Positions 43,879 through 53,697 of a stretch of DNA of 64,000 bases are shown here, one piece after another. A program made the position numbers and the translations under genes. Source of the DNA: Halorubrum sp. CSM-61 (GTDB lineage: Archaea > Halobacteriota > Halobacteria > Halobacteriales > Haloferacaceae); NCBI RefSeq assembly GCF_003781945.1, contig NZ_RJJW01000003.1, positions 114,673-178,672 of the forward strand. The letters are read 5' to 3'. The notes under the pieces were generated by a model, which did no database searches, had not been told where the DNA came from, and saw only the letters and a program-made list of their open reading frames with translations. Numbering within the stretch: position 1 is the stretch's first letter; each line of letters begins with the position of its first letter.

Positions 43879-43901
43879 CTCGTTACGAATATCGTAACGA
43901 G
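43879..43901. promoter_or_regulatory. Perfect 23-bp palindrome, likely Lrp operator
   Basis: CTCGTTACGA-ATA-TCGTAACGAG, fully symmetric. It lies 28 nt before the lrp start codon, over its core promoter, and about 57 nt before carA. The carA TATA (ATTTATTA, 43916-43923) is placed for a leaderless carA mRNA. The half-word TCGTAA recurs right before the carA ATG. Confidence 0.65.
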
Positions 43902-43947
43902 GCTACGAACGACGCATTTATTACCCTTTGCGCGTACGTTTCTCGTA

Positions 43948-45009
43948 ATGTCGGACGCCTACATCGCGCTGGCCGACGGACGCGTGCTCGAAGCGCGCGC
44001 TCGTGCGCCGGGGCGCACCCGTGGCGAACTGGTGTTCACGACCGCGTACACCGGCTACGAGGAGTCGCTCACCGACCCCTCCTACGCCGAACAGATCCTC
44101 ACCTTCTCGTACCCCCTGATCGGGAACTACGGCGTCCGAAGCGAGCGGTTCGAGTCCGACTCGGTCCAGCCCCGCGCGGCGATCGCCCGCGAGCTGACCG
44201 ACGACGTCGCCGAGTGGCTCGCCGACGAGGACGTGCCCGCCGTCGACCACGTCGACACCCGCGAGATCGTCACCACCGTCCGCGAGGAGGGCGCGATGGC
44301 CTGCGGGATCGCCGCCGGCCCCGACGCGACCCCCGAGGACGCGGTCGAGGAGATGGAGGCGTGCGAGCCGATGAGCGACCACGTCGACATCGGCGCGCAG
44401 GTGTCGGTGACCGAGCCGACCGTCCACGAGGGCGACGGCGTCGCCGACGTTGCCTTGCTCGACTGCGGCGCGAAGGGCTCGATCATCTCCTCGCTCACCG
44501 AGCGCGGCGCGGACGTGCACGTCCTCCCGTACGACGCGACCCCCGAGGACGTGGCCGACGTGGACCCCGACGTCCTCTTCGTCTCGAACGGCCCGGGCGA
44601 CCCGGAGAACTTCGTCGCCGCGCAGGAGGTCGTCGACGCCGTCGCCGGCGACCTTCCGATGGCCGGCATCTGCCTCGGCCAGCAGGTGATCACGAGCGCG
44701 CTCGGCGGCTCGACCGAGAAGATGGCGTTCGGTCACCGCGGCGTCAACCAGCCCGTGAAGGACCTCCGCACCGACAAGGTCGTGATGACCACGCAGAACC
44801 ACGGCTACACGGTCGACGACACCGGCCCGCTTGAGGTGACGCAGGTGAACGTCAACGACGACACCGTCGAGGGGCTCGACAGCGAGGAGCTCGACGTCAT
44901 CACCCGCCAGTACCACCCCGAGGCGAACCCCGGCCCCCACGACTCGCTCGGCTTCTTCGACGAGGTGCTGGAGCTGGCGCACTCGACGCCGCACGTCGCG
45001 GCCGACTGA
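43948..45009 (+). CDS. carA: Carbamoyl-phosphate synthase small (glutaminase) subunit
   Basis: 353 aa. It supplies ammonia from glutamine to CarB for pyrimidine and arginine synthesis. Class I amidotransferase: the nucleophile C242 in AGICLGQQ, H323 in YHPEANPG. The N-terminal domain has YIALADGRVLEARARAPGRT and FTTAYTGYEESLTDPSYAEQ. carB is not adjacent downstream; the next gene is surE, 236 nt away. ATG 43948. Confidence 0.95.
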   Translation: MSDAYIALADGRVLEARARAPGRTRGELVFTTAYTGYEESLTDPSYAEQILTFSYPLIGNYGVRSERFESDSVQPRAAIARELTDDVAEWLADEDVPAVDHVDTREIVTTVREEGAMACGIAAGPDATPEDAVEEMEACEPMSDHVDIGAQVSVTEPTVHEGDGVADVALLDCGAKGSIISSLTERGADVHVLPYDATPEDVADVDPDVLFVSNGPGDPENFVAAQEVVDAVAGDLPMAGICLGQQVITSALGGSTEKMAFGHRGVNQPVKDLRTDKVVMTTQNHGYTVDDTGPLEVTQVNVNDDTVEGLDSEELDVITRQYHPEANPGPHDSLGFFDEVLELAHSTPHVAAD

Positions 45010-45127
45010 CGCCGGCTTCGGTTTCCTGCGGCTCCGCCTCCCGCGCACGACCCCTCCCGATCCCCGGGCCCTCTCGCTGACCACCCGAGTACCATCCGGC
45101 CGACGCCCGCGGTCCTTTTCACTCTCT

Positions 45128-45200
45128 TCCGCCCTCGCCCGTCGGCTCTCTCCGCCCTCGCCCGTCGGCTCTCTCCGCCCTCGCCCGTCGGCTCTCTCCG
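45128..45200. repeat. Tandem array of three 23-bp units before surE
   Basis: The unit TCCGCCCTCGCCCGTCGGC+TCTC is repeated exactly three times (45128-45150, 45151-45173, 45174-45196) and begins a fourth. It lies between carA and surE, 46-118 nt before the surE start. There are no spacers of the CRISPR kind and the units are contiguous. Confidence 0.85.
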
Positions 45201-45245
45201 CCCGCGACCGGCGACGTTTTCCCCCGCCCCCTCGCAGTGACGGCC

Positions 45246-46163
45246 ATGACGACGGAGATCCTCCTCACCAACGACGACGGCGTCGACGCCGTCGGGATCC
45301 GGGCGCTGTACGACGCGCTCTCGGACGACTACGAGGTGACGGTGGTCGCGCCCGAGAGCAACCAGTCCGGCGTCGGCGGCGCGCGCTCGTGGTGGGACAC
45401 GACGGTGGAGTACGCCGAGACCGACCTCGGCTACGCGGTCGAGGGGACCCCCGCCGACTGCGTCGCCGTCGCGGAAGTCGCGCTCGGGCTCGACCCCGAC
45501 GCGGTCGTCTCCGGCTGTAACCACGGGCCGAACATCGGCGCGCACATCCTCGGGCAGTCCGGCACGGTCGGCGCCGCGATGGAGGCGTCGTTCCTCGGCA
45601 CCCCGGCGATCGCGGTGTCGCTGTACGACCGCGGCAACCTCCCCGTTTCGCCGACGCTCGACACCGGCGACTTCGCGGTCGCCGGCGAGGTCGTCGCGGA
45701 CCTGCTCGACCGCGCTGAGATCGGGGACAAGGGCGCCGACGACGACGGTGCCGGCCCGCGCCTCCCGTTCGGCGCCGACGTGCTGAACGTCAACGTTCCG
45801 GCGGCCGACGACGAGGCGGCCGACGACCCGACCTACCGGTTAACCGAGCCCGCGCGCGGCTTCGACGTGATCGAGTTCCGGCCGGGCGAGGAGGGTCCGG
45901 ACGAGGAGAACGTCCCCGAGGACTGGAAGTTCAACGAACGTCGCGGGGAGATGGGGATGGAGCTCCGCGACCGCTTCTGGCGGGAGTTCCTCCGCGGCGA
46001 CGTCGCCGACGACCCGGGTTCCGACCGGCTCGCGGCCGTCGAGGGCGAGGTGAGTATCTCGCCGCTGTCGTCGTCGCGATCGATCGCGGGCGACCGCACC
46101 GGCGAGGTCGTCGAGGGCCGGTCGGCGCCCGAGTCGGCGGCCTCGCGGGTCGAACAGGACTGA
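45246..46163 (+). CDS. surE: 5'/3'-nucleotidase SurE
   Basis: 305 aa, longer than bacterial SurE (about 250) because of acidic inserts. It removes phosphate from nucleoside monophosphates using a divalent metal. ILLTNDDGVDAVGIRALYDA carries N9-D10-D11; the metal site is completed by VVSGCNHGPNIG and the SGTVGAAMEASFLG block follows. ATG 45246 places the TNDDG motif as in the family. Confidence 0.94.
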   Translation: MTTEILLTNDDGVDAVGIRALYDALSDDYEVTVVAPESNQSGVGGARSWWDTTVEYAETDLGYAVEGTPADCVAVAEVALGLDPDAVVSGCNHGPNIGAHILGQSGTVGAAMEASFLGTPAIAVSLYDRGNLPVSPTLDTGDFAVAGEVVADLLDRAEIGDKGADDDGAGPRLPFGADVLNVNVPAADDEAADDPTYRLTEPARGFDVIEFRPGEEGPDEENVPEDWKFNERRGEMGMELRDRFWREFLRGDVADDPGSDRLAAVEGEVSISPLSSSRSIAGDRTGEVVEGRSAPESAASRVEQD

Positions 46164-46199
46164 CGGACGAAAATCCTCCTCGGCGCCGCCGCCGCGACC

Positions 46200-46427
46200 T
46201 CAGCGCCGCCGTCCCGGCCGACGCGATCCCTCGGTGAACTCTCTGCCCAACCGTCCGAGGTACCACACGACGACCAGCCCCAGCGCGACGCCGACGCCGA
46301 GCGCGGCGAGCAGTTCGATCGTCGAGGGGTCGAACTGGAGCGCGATGAGCGGCGGCGACACCGCCACGATGAGGAGGATGACGGCCTTTATCCGCCGGTT
46401 CCCGGCGTCGCGCTCCGCGTCCGACAT
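46200..46427 (-). CDS. Small two-helix membrane protein
   Basis: 75 aa. A polar N-terminus (MSDAERDAGNRRIK) is followed by two membrane helices (VILLIVAVSPPLIAL and AALGVGVALGLVVVWYLGRL) and a basic tail (SRRPGRRR). It is convergent with surE. No function is recognised. ATG 46427 is preferred; a longer frame to 46496 has no character. Confidence 0.6.
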   Translation of the reverse strand: MSDAERDAGNRRIKAVILLIVAVSPPLIALQFDPSTIELLAALGVGVALGLVVVWYLGRLGREFTEGSRRPGRRR

Positions 46428-46794
46428 GGGGCCTACCACGCAGATCCCTCCGCGGTCCGCGGTCGGCCTCCGGTCGCTCCGGTGTTCATGGGCCACCCAC
46501 GGTTCGCTCGGATATCAACCCGGCGGAGCCGATCGGGCGCCCGGCCGATCGCCGTTCGTATTGGAAACGATCCGCATACCTACGCCGCCGCGTCCGCATA
46601 AGTCTCTCGACCGTTCACGCCCGTAACGGGGGCGTTCCGCCGTGAACGGTCTCGGCCGTTTAAGTCGGTTCGGGCGGAGATGACGTCTGCCCCTACCCGC
46701 GGACCCGTCCGCGGCGTCCGACCGCGCCCCGGCGAGGCGTCTCCTCGGCCGCCGTTCCGCGGCGCTTTTGAGCCGACCCCGACAACCGGTGAGC
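46428..46794. other. Intergenic region and long leader of the glutamyl-tRNA synthetase gene
   Basis: An inverted repeat, GACCGTTCAC (46609-46618) with GTGAACGGTC (46642-46651), precedes a TATA-like TTTAAG (46659-46664). Predicted transcription would start near 46690 and leave a leader of about 105 nt before gltX, unusual where most mRNAs look leaderless. Apart from this I see no gene in the 367 nt. Confidence 0.45.
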
Positions 46795-48567
46795 ATGGAC
46801 GACGAACTCCGCGAGCGCGTCGAGGCGGCCGGCGAGGCCGCCGCGCTGTTCAACGCGCTCAAACACGGTAACGACCCGGACGTGGGCGCCATCATGGGCC
46901 CGCTCATGGGCGAGAACCCCGAGTTCCGACCGCACGGCGACGAGATCCCCGGCGTCGTCGCGCCGGTCGTGAACCGGATCGCCGACATGGACGAGGCCGA
47001 GCGCCGGGAGCGTCTCGGCGAACTCGCGCCCGACAAGCTCGCGGAGCTCGAGGCGGAAGACGAGGCGGACGACCACGTCCTCCCCGACCTCCCGAACGCC
47101 GAGGAGGGGGAGGTCGTGATGCGCGCCGCGCCGAACCCGAACGGCCCGTGGCACGTCGGACACGCGCGCATGCCCGCCGTGATCGGGACGTACAAGGAGC
47201 GCTACGACGGCGAGTTCATCTGCCGGTTCGACGACACGGACCCGGAGACGAAACGCCCCGATCTGGACGCGTACGACGCCATCCTGGAGGACATCGAGTA
47301 CCTCGGGTTCGAGCCCGACCGCGTGCTCCGGGCGTCGGACCGACTGGAGACCTACTACGACCACGCACGCGAGCTGATCGACGCCGGCGGCGCCTACACC
47401 TGCTCGTGCTCCGGCGACGACTTCTCGGAGCTGAAGAACGCGGGCGAGCCGTGCCCGCACCGCGAGAAGGACGGCGAGACGGTCCACGAGGAGTTCGACG
47501 CCATGATCGACGGCGAGTACTCGGCCGGCGAATTGGTCTTACGCGTCCGGACCGACATCGGGCACAAGAACCCGGCGCTCCGCGACTGGGTCGCCTTCCG
47601 GATGATCGACACGCCGCACCCGCGCGAGGAGGCGGCAGAGTACCGCTGTTGGCCCATGCTCGACTTCCAGTCCGGCGTCGACGACCACCTCACGGGCGTC
47701 ACGCACATCATCCGCGGGATCGACCTCCAGGACTCCGCGAAGCGCCAGCGGTTCGTCTACGACAACTTCGGCTGGGAGTACCCCGAGGTGCTCCACTGGG
47801 GCCACGTGCAGGTCGACGAGTACGACGTGACGCTGTCGACGTCGACGATCAAGGAGCTCATCGAAACGGGCGAGCTGACCGGCTGGGACGACCCGCGCGC
47901 CCCGACCATTCGGTCGATGCGTCGTCGCGGTATCCGGGGGCAGGCCCTCGTCGACTCGATGACCGAACTGGGGATGTCCACCTCCGACGTCGATCTGGCG
48001 ATGTCCTCCGTCTACGCCAACAACCGCGACCTGGTCGACGACGAGGCGAACCGCTACTTCCTCGTGCGCGACCGCGAGGACGCGCCCGCCGTGGAGCTGC
48101 CGATCGTCGACGGCGACGCGCCGGCGCCCGAGGCGGGCCACCCGCCGCTCCACCCCGACCACGCCGACCGCGGCGACCGCGAGGTGCCCGCCGGCCGGAT
48201 CGCCGTCGAGTCGCCCGACCTCCCGAGCGAGGGCGAGCGCGTCTGGCTCAAGGGGTACGGCTGCGTCCGGTACGAGGGCGACGAGCTGGTCTTCGTCGAC
48301 GCCGACATCGACGTGGTCCGCGACGGCGGCGTGGACGTTGTCCACTGGGCGCCGGTCGAGGAGGGGCTCGACACGCTCCTCCGCACCGTCTCCGGCGACG
48401 TGCGCGGTATCGCCGAGCCCGCGCTCGCCGAGGTCGACCCCGACACGGTCGTCCAGTTCGTGCGCGTCGGCTTCGCTCGGATCGACGCGTTCGATCCCGA
48501 GGCGACCGACGAGCCGGACGGCCCGAACGGCGAGGAGGACCTGCTGGCGTACTACGCGCACCCCTAG
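46795..48567 (+). CDS. gltX: Glutamate-tRNA ligase (archaeal GluRS)
   Basis: 590 aa. It charges tRNA-Glu, and non-discriminating forms also charge tRNA-Gln. MDDELRERVEAAGEAAALFN and the archaeal N-terminal extension precede the HIGH motif in PNPNGPWHVGHARM (about residue 120). In place of KMSKS it has VTLSTSTIKEL, as in archaeal/eukaryotic-type GluRS. The C-terminal beta-barrel anticodon domain has GERVWLKGYGCVRYEGD. ATG 46795. Confidence 0.95.
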   Translation: MDDELRERVEAAGEAAALFNALKHGNDPDVGAIMGPLMGENPEFRPHGDEIPGVVAPVVNRIADMDEAERRERLGELAPDKLAELEAEDEADDHVLPDLPNAEEGEVVMRAAPNPNGPWHVGHARMPAVIGTYKERYDGEFICRFDDTDPETKRPDLDAYDAILEDIEYLGFEPDRVLRASDRLETYYDHARELIDAGGAYTCSCSGDDFSELKNAGEPCPHREKDGETVHEEFDAMIDGEYSAGELVLRVRTDIGHKNPALRDWVAFRMIDTPHPREEAAEYRCWPMLDFQSGVDDHLTGVTHIIRGIDLQDSAKRQRFVYDNFGWEYPEVLHWGHVQVDEYDVTLSTSTIKELIETGELTGWDDPRAPTIRSMRRRGIRGQALVDSMTELGMSTSDVDLAMSSVYANNRDLVDDEANRYFLVRDREDAPAVELPIVDGDAPAPEAGHPPLHPDHADRGDREVPAGRIAVESPDLPSEGERVWLKGYGCVRYEGDELVFVDADIDVVRDGGVDVVHWAPVEEGLDTLLRTVSGDVRGIAEPALAEVDPDTVVQFVRVGFARIDAFDPEATDEPDGPNGEEDLLAYYAHP

Positions 48568-48622
48568 TCGGGGGCCGGCCGGCTCGCGCGGCGCTCTCGC
48601 GGCCGCCTGCCGCGGGGGTTAA

Positions 48623-49566
<944 letters not shown>

Positions 49567-49584
<18 letters not shown>

Positions 49585-51891
49585 CCGCTCCCGCTCTTCG
49601 AGCGCGAAGCCGGTCCCGTACCGCTCGACGAGGGGCTCGTAGGCGTCGCCGAGCGCGCGCATACACGCGCCCGCCGACACGTACCCGAGTTCGTCCGCGA
49701 CCGACTCGCTCGGGTAGCCCTGCAGGACCTTCCGGACGAGCAGACGCTTCTCACGGGCGTCGAGGACCGCGTCGCAGTCGCCCGTCTCTTCCCTCTCGTC
49801 GCCCTCGATCAGCGCCGCGAGCGCGAGGTCACGGAAGGCTCCGGGCGCGCTGTCGTACATCCCCGGGCCGTACGACGCGCCGACGACGGAGCGCCACTCG
49901 ATCTCGGTCAGGTCCACGGAGACCGGGGCCGGGCAGGCGCGGAGCGCGCCGACGACCACGTCGGGGTCCACGTCGCGGTGGGCGTCGGAGAGCCCGTCGC
50001 GCTCGCGGTCGCGGAAGGCGGCGGCGTGGCGGTCGAGGAGGGCCTTCCCCGGTCTGCCCTCGCCGGCCCCGATCGTCGGCCGGAGCATGATCGCGGAGTG
50101 CTCGCCGGAGGCGTCGTTGCGGGAGGTCGAGAGGTGGACCGTCCGGTAGCCCGCCCGTCGCCAGAAGCGGAGGAGTCGCGGGGTCGCGCCGTAGCCGACC
50201 GAGAAGTAGTCGACGGCGTCGGAGTCGCCGTCGACCCTCTCACCCTCCCCGCCGAACTCCGCGTGCACCTCGTCGAGCAGGCGCGTGCCGAACCCCTCGT
50301 CCCTGAGCGCGTGATGGGTCGCGATCCGGACCGTCCGCAGGCCCCGCGGCTCGGCGGCGGCCTCGTCGCGGAGCTGGCTCGTGAGCACGTCCGGCACCAT
50401 GTTGCCGCGGACGCGCTCGCCCTCGTACATCCGCCGGCGGGTCTCCGCGTCGAGCCCGCCCTCCCGCGCGAGCAGCGCGACCGCGACCACCCGCCCCTCG
50501 GCCACCAGGGCCCGCGCGGTGAGGTTCGGCGCGTCGAGCAGGCGAGCGAGGTCGTTCGGCTCGGTGCGATAGTGCGCGGCGACGAGCAGCCCGAACGCCT
50601 CCCGGAGCAGCGACTCGTCCGCGAGCAGGTCGGCGGCCGGGAGCGCGCGGTACGTCGCGTCCCCGACCGCAGACCCCGCGACCGCCTCGTCGACCGCGGG
50701 GCGCGCGTCTAGCAGGAGCGCCCGCGACGTCCACGCCTCCACCGGGTCGTTCCGCGCGTACCGGATCGGCTCGTCGAGCCGCACGTCTCGCACCGAAAAG
50801 CGGCTCGCGCGCAGCCGCTCCTTGAACCGGATCGAGAACCCGCGGCCGGCCCCCTCGTAGCCGTGGACCGTCGTGCAGAACGCGACCGCGGGCGCGTCGA
50901 GGAACCGTTCCAGCAGCCGCACCGGGAGCGCGGCCGCCTCGTCGACGATCACCGCGTCCGGGCCGTCGGGGAGGGCGGCGGCCTCGGCGGGCGTGAGAAA
51001 GCGGACCCGTCCGCCGCCCGGCGCGTCGAGGCGGCGGGGAGCGGTCTCAGAATCGGTCCCCCCTTCCCCGATCAGCTCGCTCGCCCGAGCGAACACCTCC
51101 GCCGCGTTCCGGAACGCCGGCGCCGTGACGAGCACGTCGGCCCCGGCGAGCGCGAGCGCCCCCGCCGCGATCCCCGCCGCGCTCGACTTCCCGCGCCCGC
51201 GGTCCGCCTCGGCGACGACCGCGTTTCCGGGGGTCGCGAGCGACTCGAACGCCCTCACCGCCCGAACCTGATCGCTCGTGAGACAGGCCTCGTAGGCGGC
51301 GTCCGGGAAGGTCGCGTTCGGTGGGGCGGTCGGCGGGGCGGTCGTCTCTGTGGTCGCCGCTTCCGGGAAACCAACGAGTCCGTCTCGCTCGATCGCGTCG
51401 CCCTCGGGCCCGTCCGCGCCGAGCGAGACGATCGCGATTCCCGGATGCGACCGGAGCGTCTCGACGAGGCGCTCGCGGAACCGCCCCGTCACGTCGTCGA
51501 CCTCGTACGGCGGGACCGCGAGCGAGTCGTCGAAGCGGTCGCGGACCGCGGGCCACGCGTCGAGGTCGGGCGTCAGGAGGACGAGGAGGCCGCCGCCGTC
51601 GACCGCGCCGACGCACCGACCGAGCGCGTTCGGGACGAACCGCTCGTGGCAGTCGAGGACGACGACCTCCCGGGTGCGACCGAGCAGCTCGTCGGCGTTC
51701 CGCGGCCGATGTTCCTCGAACCGGAACCCCTCTCGCGTGGAGACGATAGCGGTCGACGCGGGGTCGACCGCCTCGATCGCGTCGTAGGCCGCGTCGACTC
51801 CCCGGTCGCGGTCCCCGGCGAGCACGAGGACGCGCCGCTCGTTCGCCGCCTCGGCCTCCCGCTTCGCGTCCCGCGCCAGCCCCGCGATCAT
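49567..51891 (-). CDS. tmcA: tRNA(Met) cytidine acetyltransferase TmcA
   Basis: 774 aa. It acetylates C34 (ac4C) of elongator tRNA-Met, and in archaea probably other RNA, using ATP and acetyl-CoA. Domains: N-terminal DUF1726-like region, a RecA-like ATPase with EADRGRGKSSAAG (Walker A) and VIVDEAAALP (Walker B), a GNAT acetyltransferase (NMVPDVLTSQLRDE, HALRDEGFGTRLLDE) and a C-terminal tRNA-binding domain. ATG 51891 (MIAGLARDAKREA) is preferred over 52059. The end (FISDL) is encoded by repeat R5 motif. Confidence 0.93.
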
Positions 51892-52018
51892 CGTTCGCTC
51901 GTCGTTGCCGGGGGGTGCAGATGTGTCTTGCCCTCCGGACGCGGGCGTCCCTCGCGACCGATCGCCTCGCGCTCCGCGAGGCGGGACGCTTACGGACGCT
52001 CGGCGCGTCGCTCCGGGT

Positions 52019-52468
52019 ATGACCACGGTCACGCTCATCGGCACGCGGCTCGCGGACACCGGCCGCGAGTTCGTCTATCAGGGGGAGTCGCCCGACTGCG
52101 AGGGGTGTCCCTACCGGAGCCAGTGTCTCAACCTCTCCGAGGGGACCCGGTACCGCGTGACCGGGATCCGCGAGAACGCCCAGACCCTCGACTGCGCCGT
52201 CCACGACGCCGGCGTCCGCGCGGTCGAGGTCGAGCCCGCGCCCGTCCCCGCGAACGTCCCGTCGAAGCAGGCGTACGCCGGCGGGCGCGTGTCGCTCGCC
52301 GGGCCGTGCCCGCACACCGAGTGCCCGAGCCACGGGTACTGCGTCCCCGACGGCGCCGACTTCGACGACGAGCGCGTGATCGATCAGGTGCTCGGCGAGC
52401 CCCCGCACGACACCTGCGCGCTCGACCGAGACCTGACGCTGGTGGAGTTCCGGGCGGAAGACGGGTAG
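52019..52468 (+). CDS. UPF0179 family protein
   Basis: 149 aa. FVYQGESPDCEGCPYRSQCL carries three cysteines in a CxxC-x5-C pattern; a fourth set lies in GPCPHTECPSHGYCVP. These are consistent with a metal or iron-sulfur site. It matches the archaeal UPF0179 family of unknown function. ATG 52019 is close to the divergent tmcA start. Confidence 0.9.
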   Translation: MTTVTLIGTRLADTGREFVYQGESPDCEGCPYRSQCLNLSEGTRYRVTGIRENAQTLDCAVHDAGVRAVEVEPAPVPANVPSKQAYAGGRVSLAGPCPHTECPSHGYCVPDGADFDDERVIDQVLGEPPHDTCALDRDLTLVEFRAEDG

Positions 52469-52491
52469 GGGGTCGATTTTCGAGCCGACGC

Positions 52492-53217
52492 CTATAACGC
52501 CGTGACCGCGTTCAGCGTGATCCGGATCGCGCGTTCGACGTTGTCCTTGGCCTTCTCCGGCAGCTCGTCGTCCGAGTCCGCGCCCTTCTGGGTGCCCGCG
52601 ACGAGGTTGCCGTCGACGGTGCAGATCGCGCCGGCGCGGAGCCCCTTGCGGCGCGCGAGCGCGAAGACGGTCGCCGCCTCCATCTCGACTGCGAGTAGGT
52701 TCGCGTCGTTCCACTCTGCGACGCACTCGTCGTCCTCGTTGTAGAACGCGTCGTCGGAGACGATCGGCCCGACGTGGATCTCCTCGCCGTTGTCCTCGGC
52801 GGCGCCGACGAGCTCGCGCAGCGCGTCGTAGTCGGGGACCGCGGGGTACTCGACCGACTCGTAGCGCTTGCTCGTCCCCTCCTCCTTGGCCGCGCCGGTC
52901 GCGACCACCATGTCGCCGACGTCCATGTCGGCCTGTAAGGCGCCGCAGGTGCCACACCGGAGGAACGTCTCGACGCCGACCCGCGAGAGCTCCTCGACCG
53001 CGATCGCGGCCGACGGGCAGCCGATCCCGGTCGAGCAGATCGTGAGGTCGGTCCCCTCGTAGCTCGCGTTGACGACCTTGTACTCGCGGTTCTGCGCGAC
53101 GAGCTCGCTGTCGTCACAGAGGTCGGCGATCCGGTCGACGCGCCCCGGGTCGCCGGGGATGATCGCGATCTCGTGTACGTCGCCCTCCTCGACCAGCAGA
53201 TGCGGCTGTTTCGCCAT
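52492..53217 (-). CDS. udp: Uridine phosphorylase-type nucleoside phosphorylase
   Basis: 241 aa, NP-I family. EIAIIPGDPGRVDRIADLCD (phosphate site), ICSTGIGCPSAAIAVEELSR, TFLRCGTCGALQADMDVGDM and LLAVEMEAATVFALA (catalytic MEAA) identify a purine/uridine phosphorylase for salvage. Uridine is the likely substrate, though adenosine or guanosine cannot be excluded by sequence alone. ATG 53217 is preferred. Confidence 0.93.
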   Translation of the reverse strand: MAKQPHLLVEEGDVHEIAIIPGDPGRVDRIADLCDDSELVAQNREYKVVNASYEGTDLTICSTGIGCPSAAIAVEELSRVGVETFLRCGTCGALQADMDVGDMVVATGAAKEEGTSKRYESVEYPAVPDYDALRELVGAAEDNGEEIHVGPIVSDDAFYNEDDECVAEWNDANLLAVEMEAATVFALARRKGLRAGAICTVDGNLVAGTQKGADSDDELPEKAKDNVERAIRITLNAVTAL

Positions 53218-53290
53218 ACGCGCCGAGACAGCCGCCGCGCGCAAAAACGGACCGGTCGGGCGGCGGGTCGGCAGCCGATGATAACATTTG

Positions 53291-53326
53291 ATATCGCGGA
53301 ATAGGATTTATAGCTGTCATATCGCG
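53291..53326. promoter_or_regulatory. Direct repeat ATATCGCG around a TATA box
   Basis: ATATCGCG occurs at 53291-53298 and 53319-53326, with TTTATA (53307-53312) between them. The region lies between udp (leftward) and the small membrane protein (rightward); it could serve either. The symmetric surround suggests regulation. Confidence 0.35.
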
Positions 53327-53404
53327 ATTGATCGGCTCGTTTCGGCGATCGCGCCGACGGCGTCGGATCGGCCGGTTTATCGGCCGTCCTCGCCAGGTTC
53401 GACC

Positions 53405-53602
53405 ATGAGCGACTCCGACGAACAAGCTCTCTCGCTCGCCGCGTCGATCGGCGCGCTCGTCGTCACGTTTCTTCTCATTACGCCGATCGCCGGGACGCTG
53501 CTCGGCTTTAACTGGACGCAGGCCGTGTTGATCGGCGGGTTCTCTGGGTCCGTCGCCGTCCTGTCGGCGTGGCTGACGGCGCGGCGAGCGGGCGGCGGCT
53601 GA
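53405..53602 (+). CDS. Small two-helix membrane protein
   Basis: 65 aa: polar start (MSDSDEQALS), then helix SIGALVVTFLLITPIAGTLL and helix AVLIGGFSGSVAVLSAWLTA, ending RRAGGG. A typical haloarchaeal two-helix membrane microprotein with no recognised family function. ATG 53405; it is 96 nt before the pilin-like gene. Confidence 0.65.
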   Translation: MSDSDEQALSLAASIGALVVTFLLITPIAGTLLGFNWTQAVLIGGFSGSVAVLSAWLTARRAGGG

Positions 53603-53697
53603 CTCTCGGCGGCTCCCGTCCGCCACCGCACGGGCGGTTATCGCGACTGAGAGGCCGGACGGAGGATTTTATACCCGCCCGGCGTCGACATCTCCTA

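Noticed and set aside
45128-45200. Possible CRISPR array before surE
   Set aside because: Three 23-bp units directly adjacent, no spacers and no cas genes.
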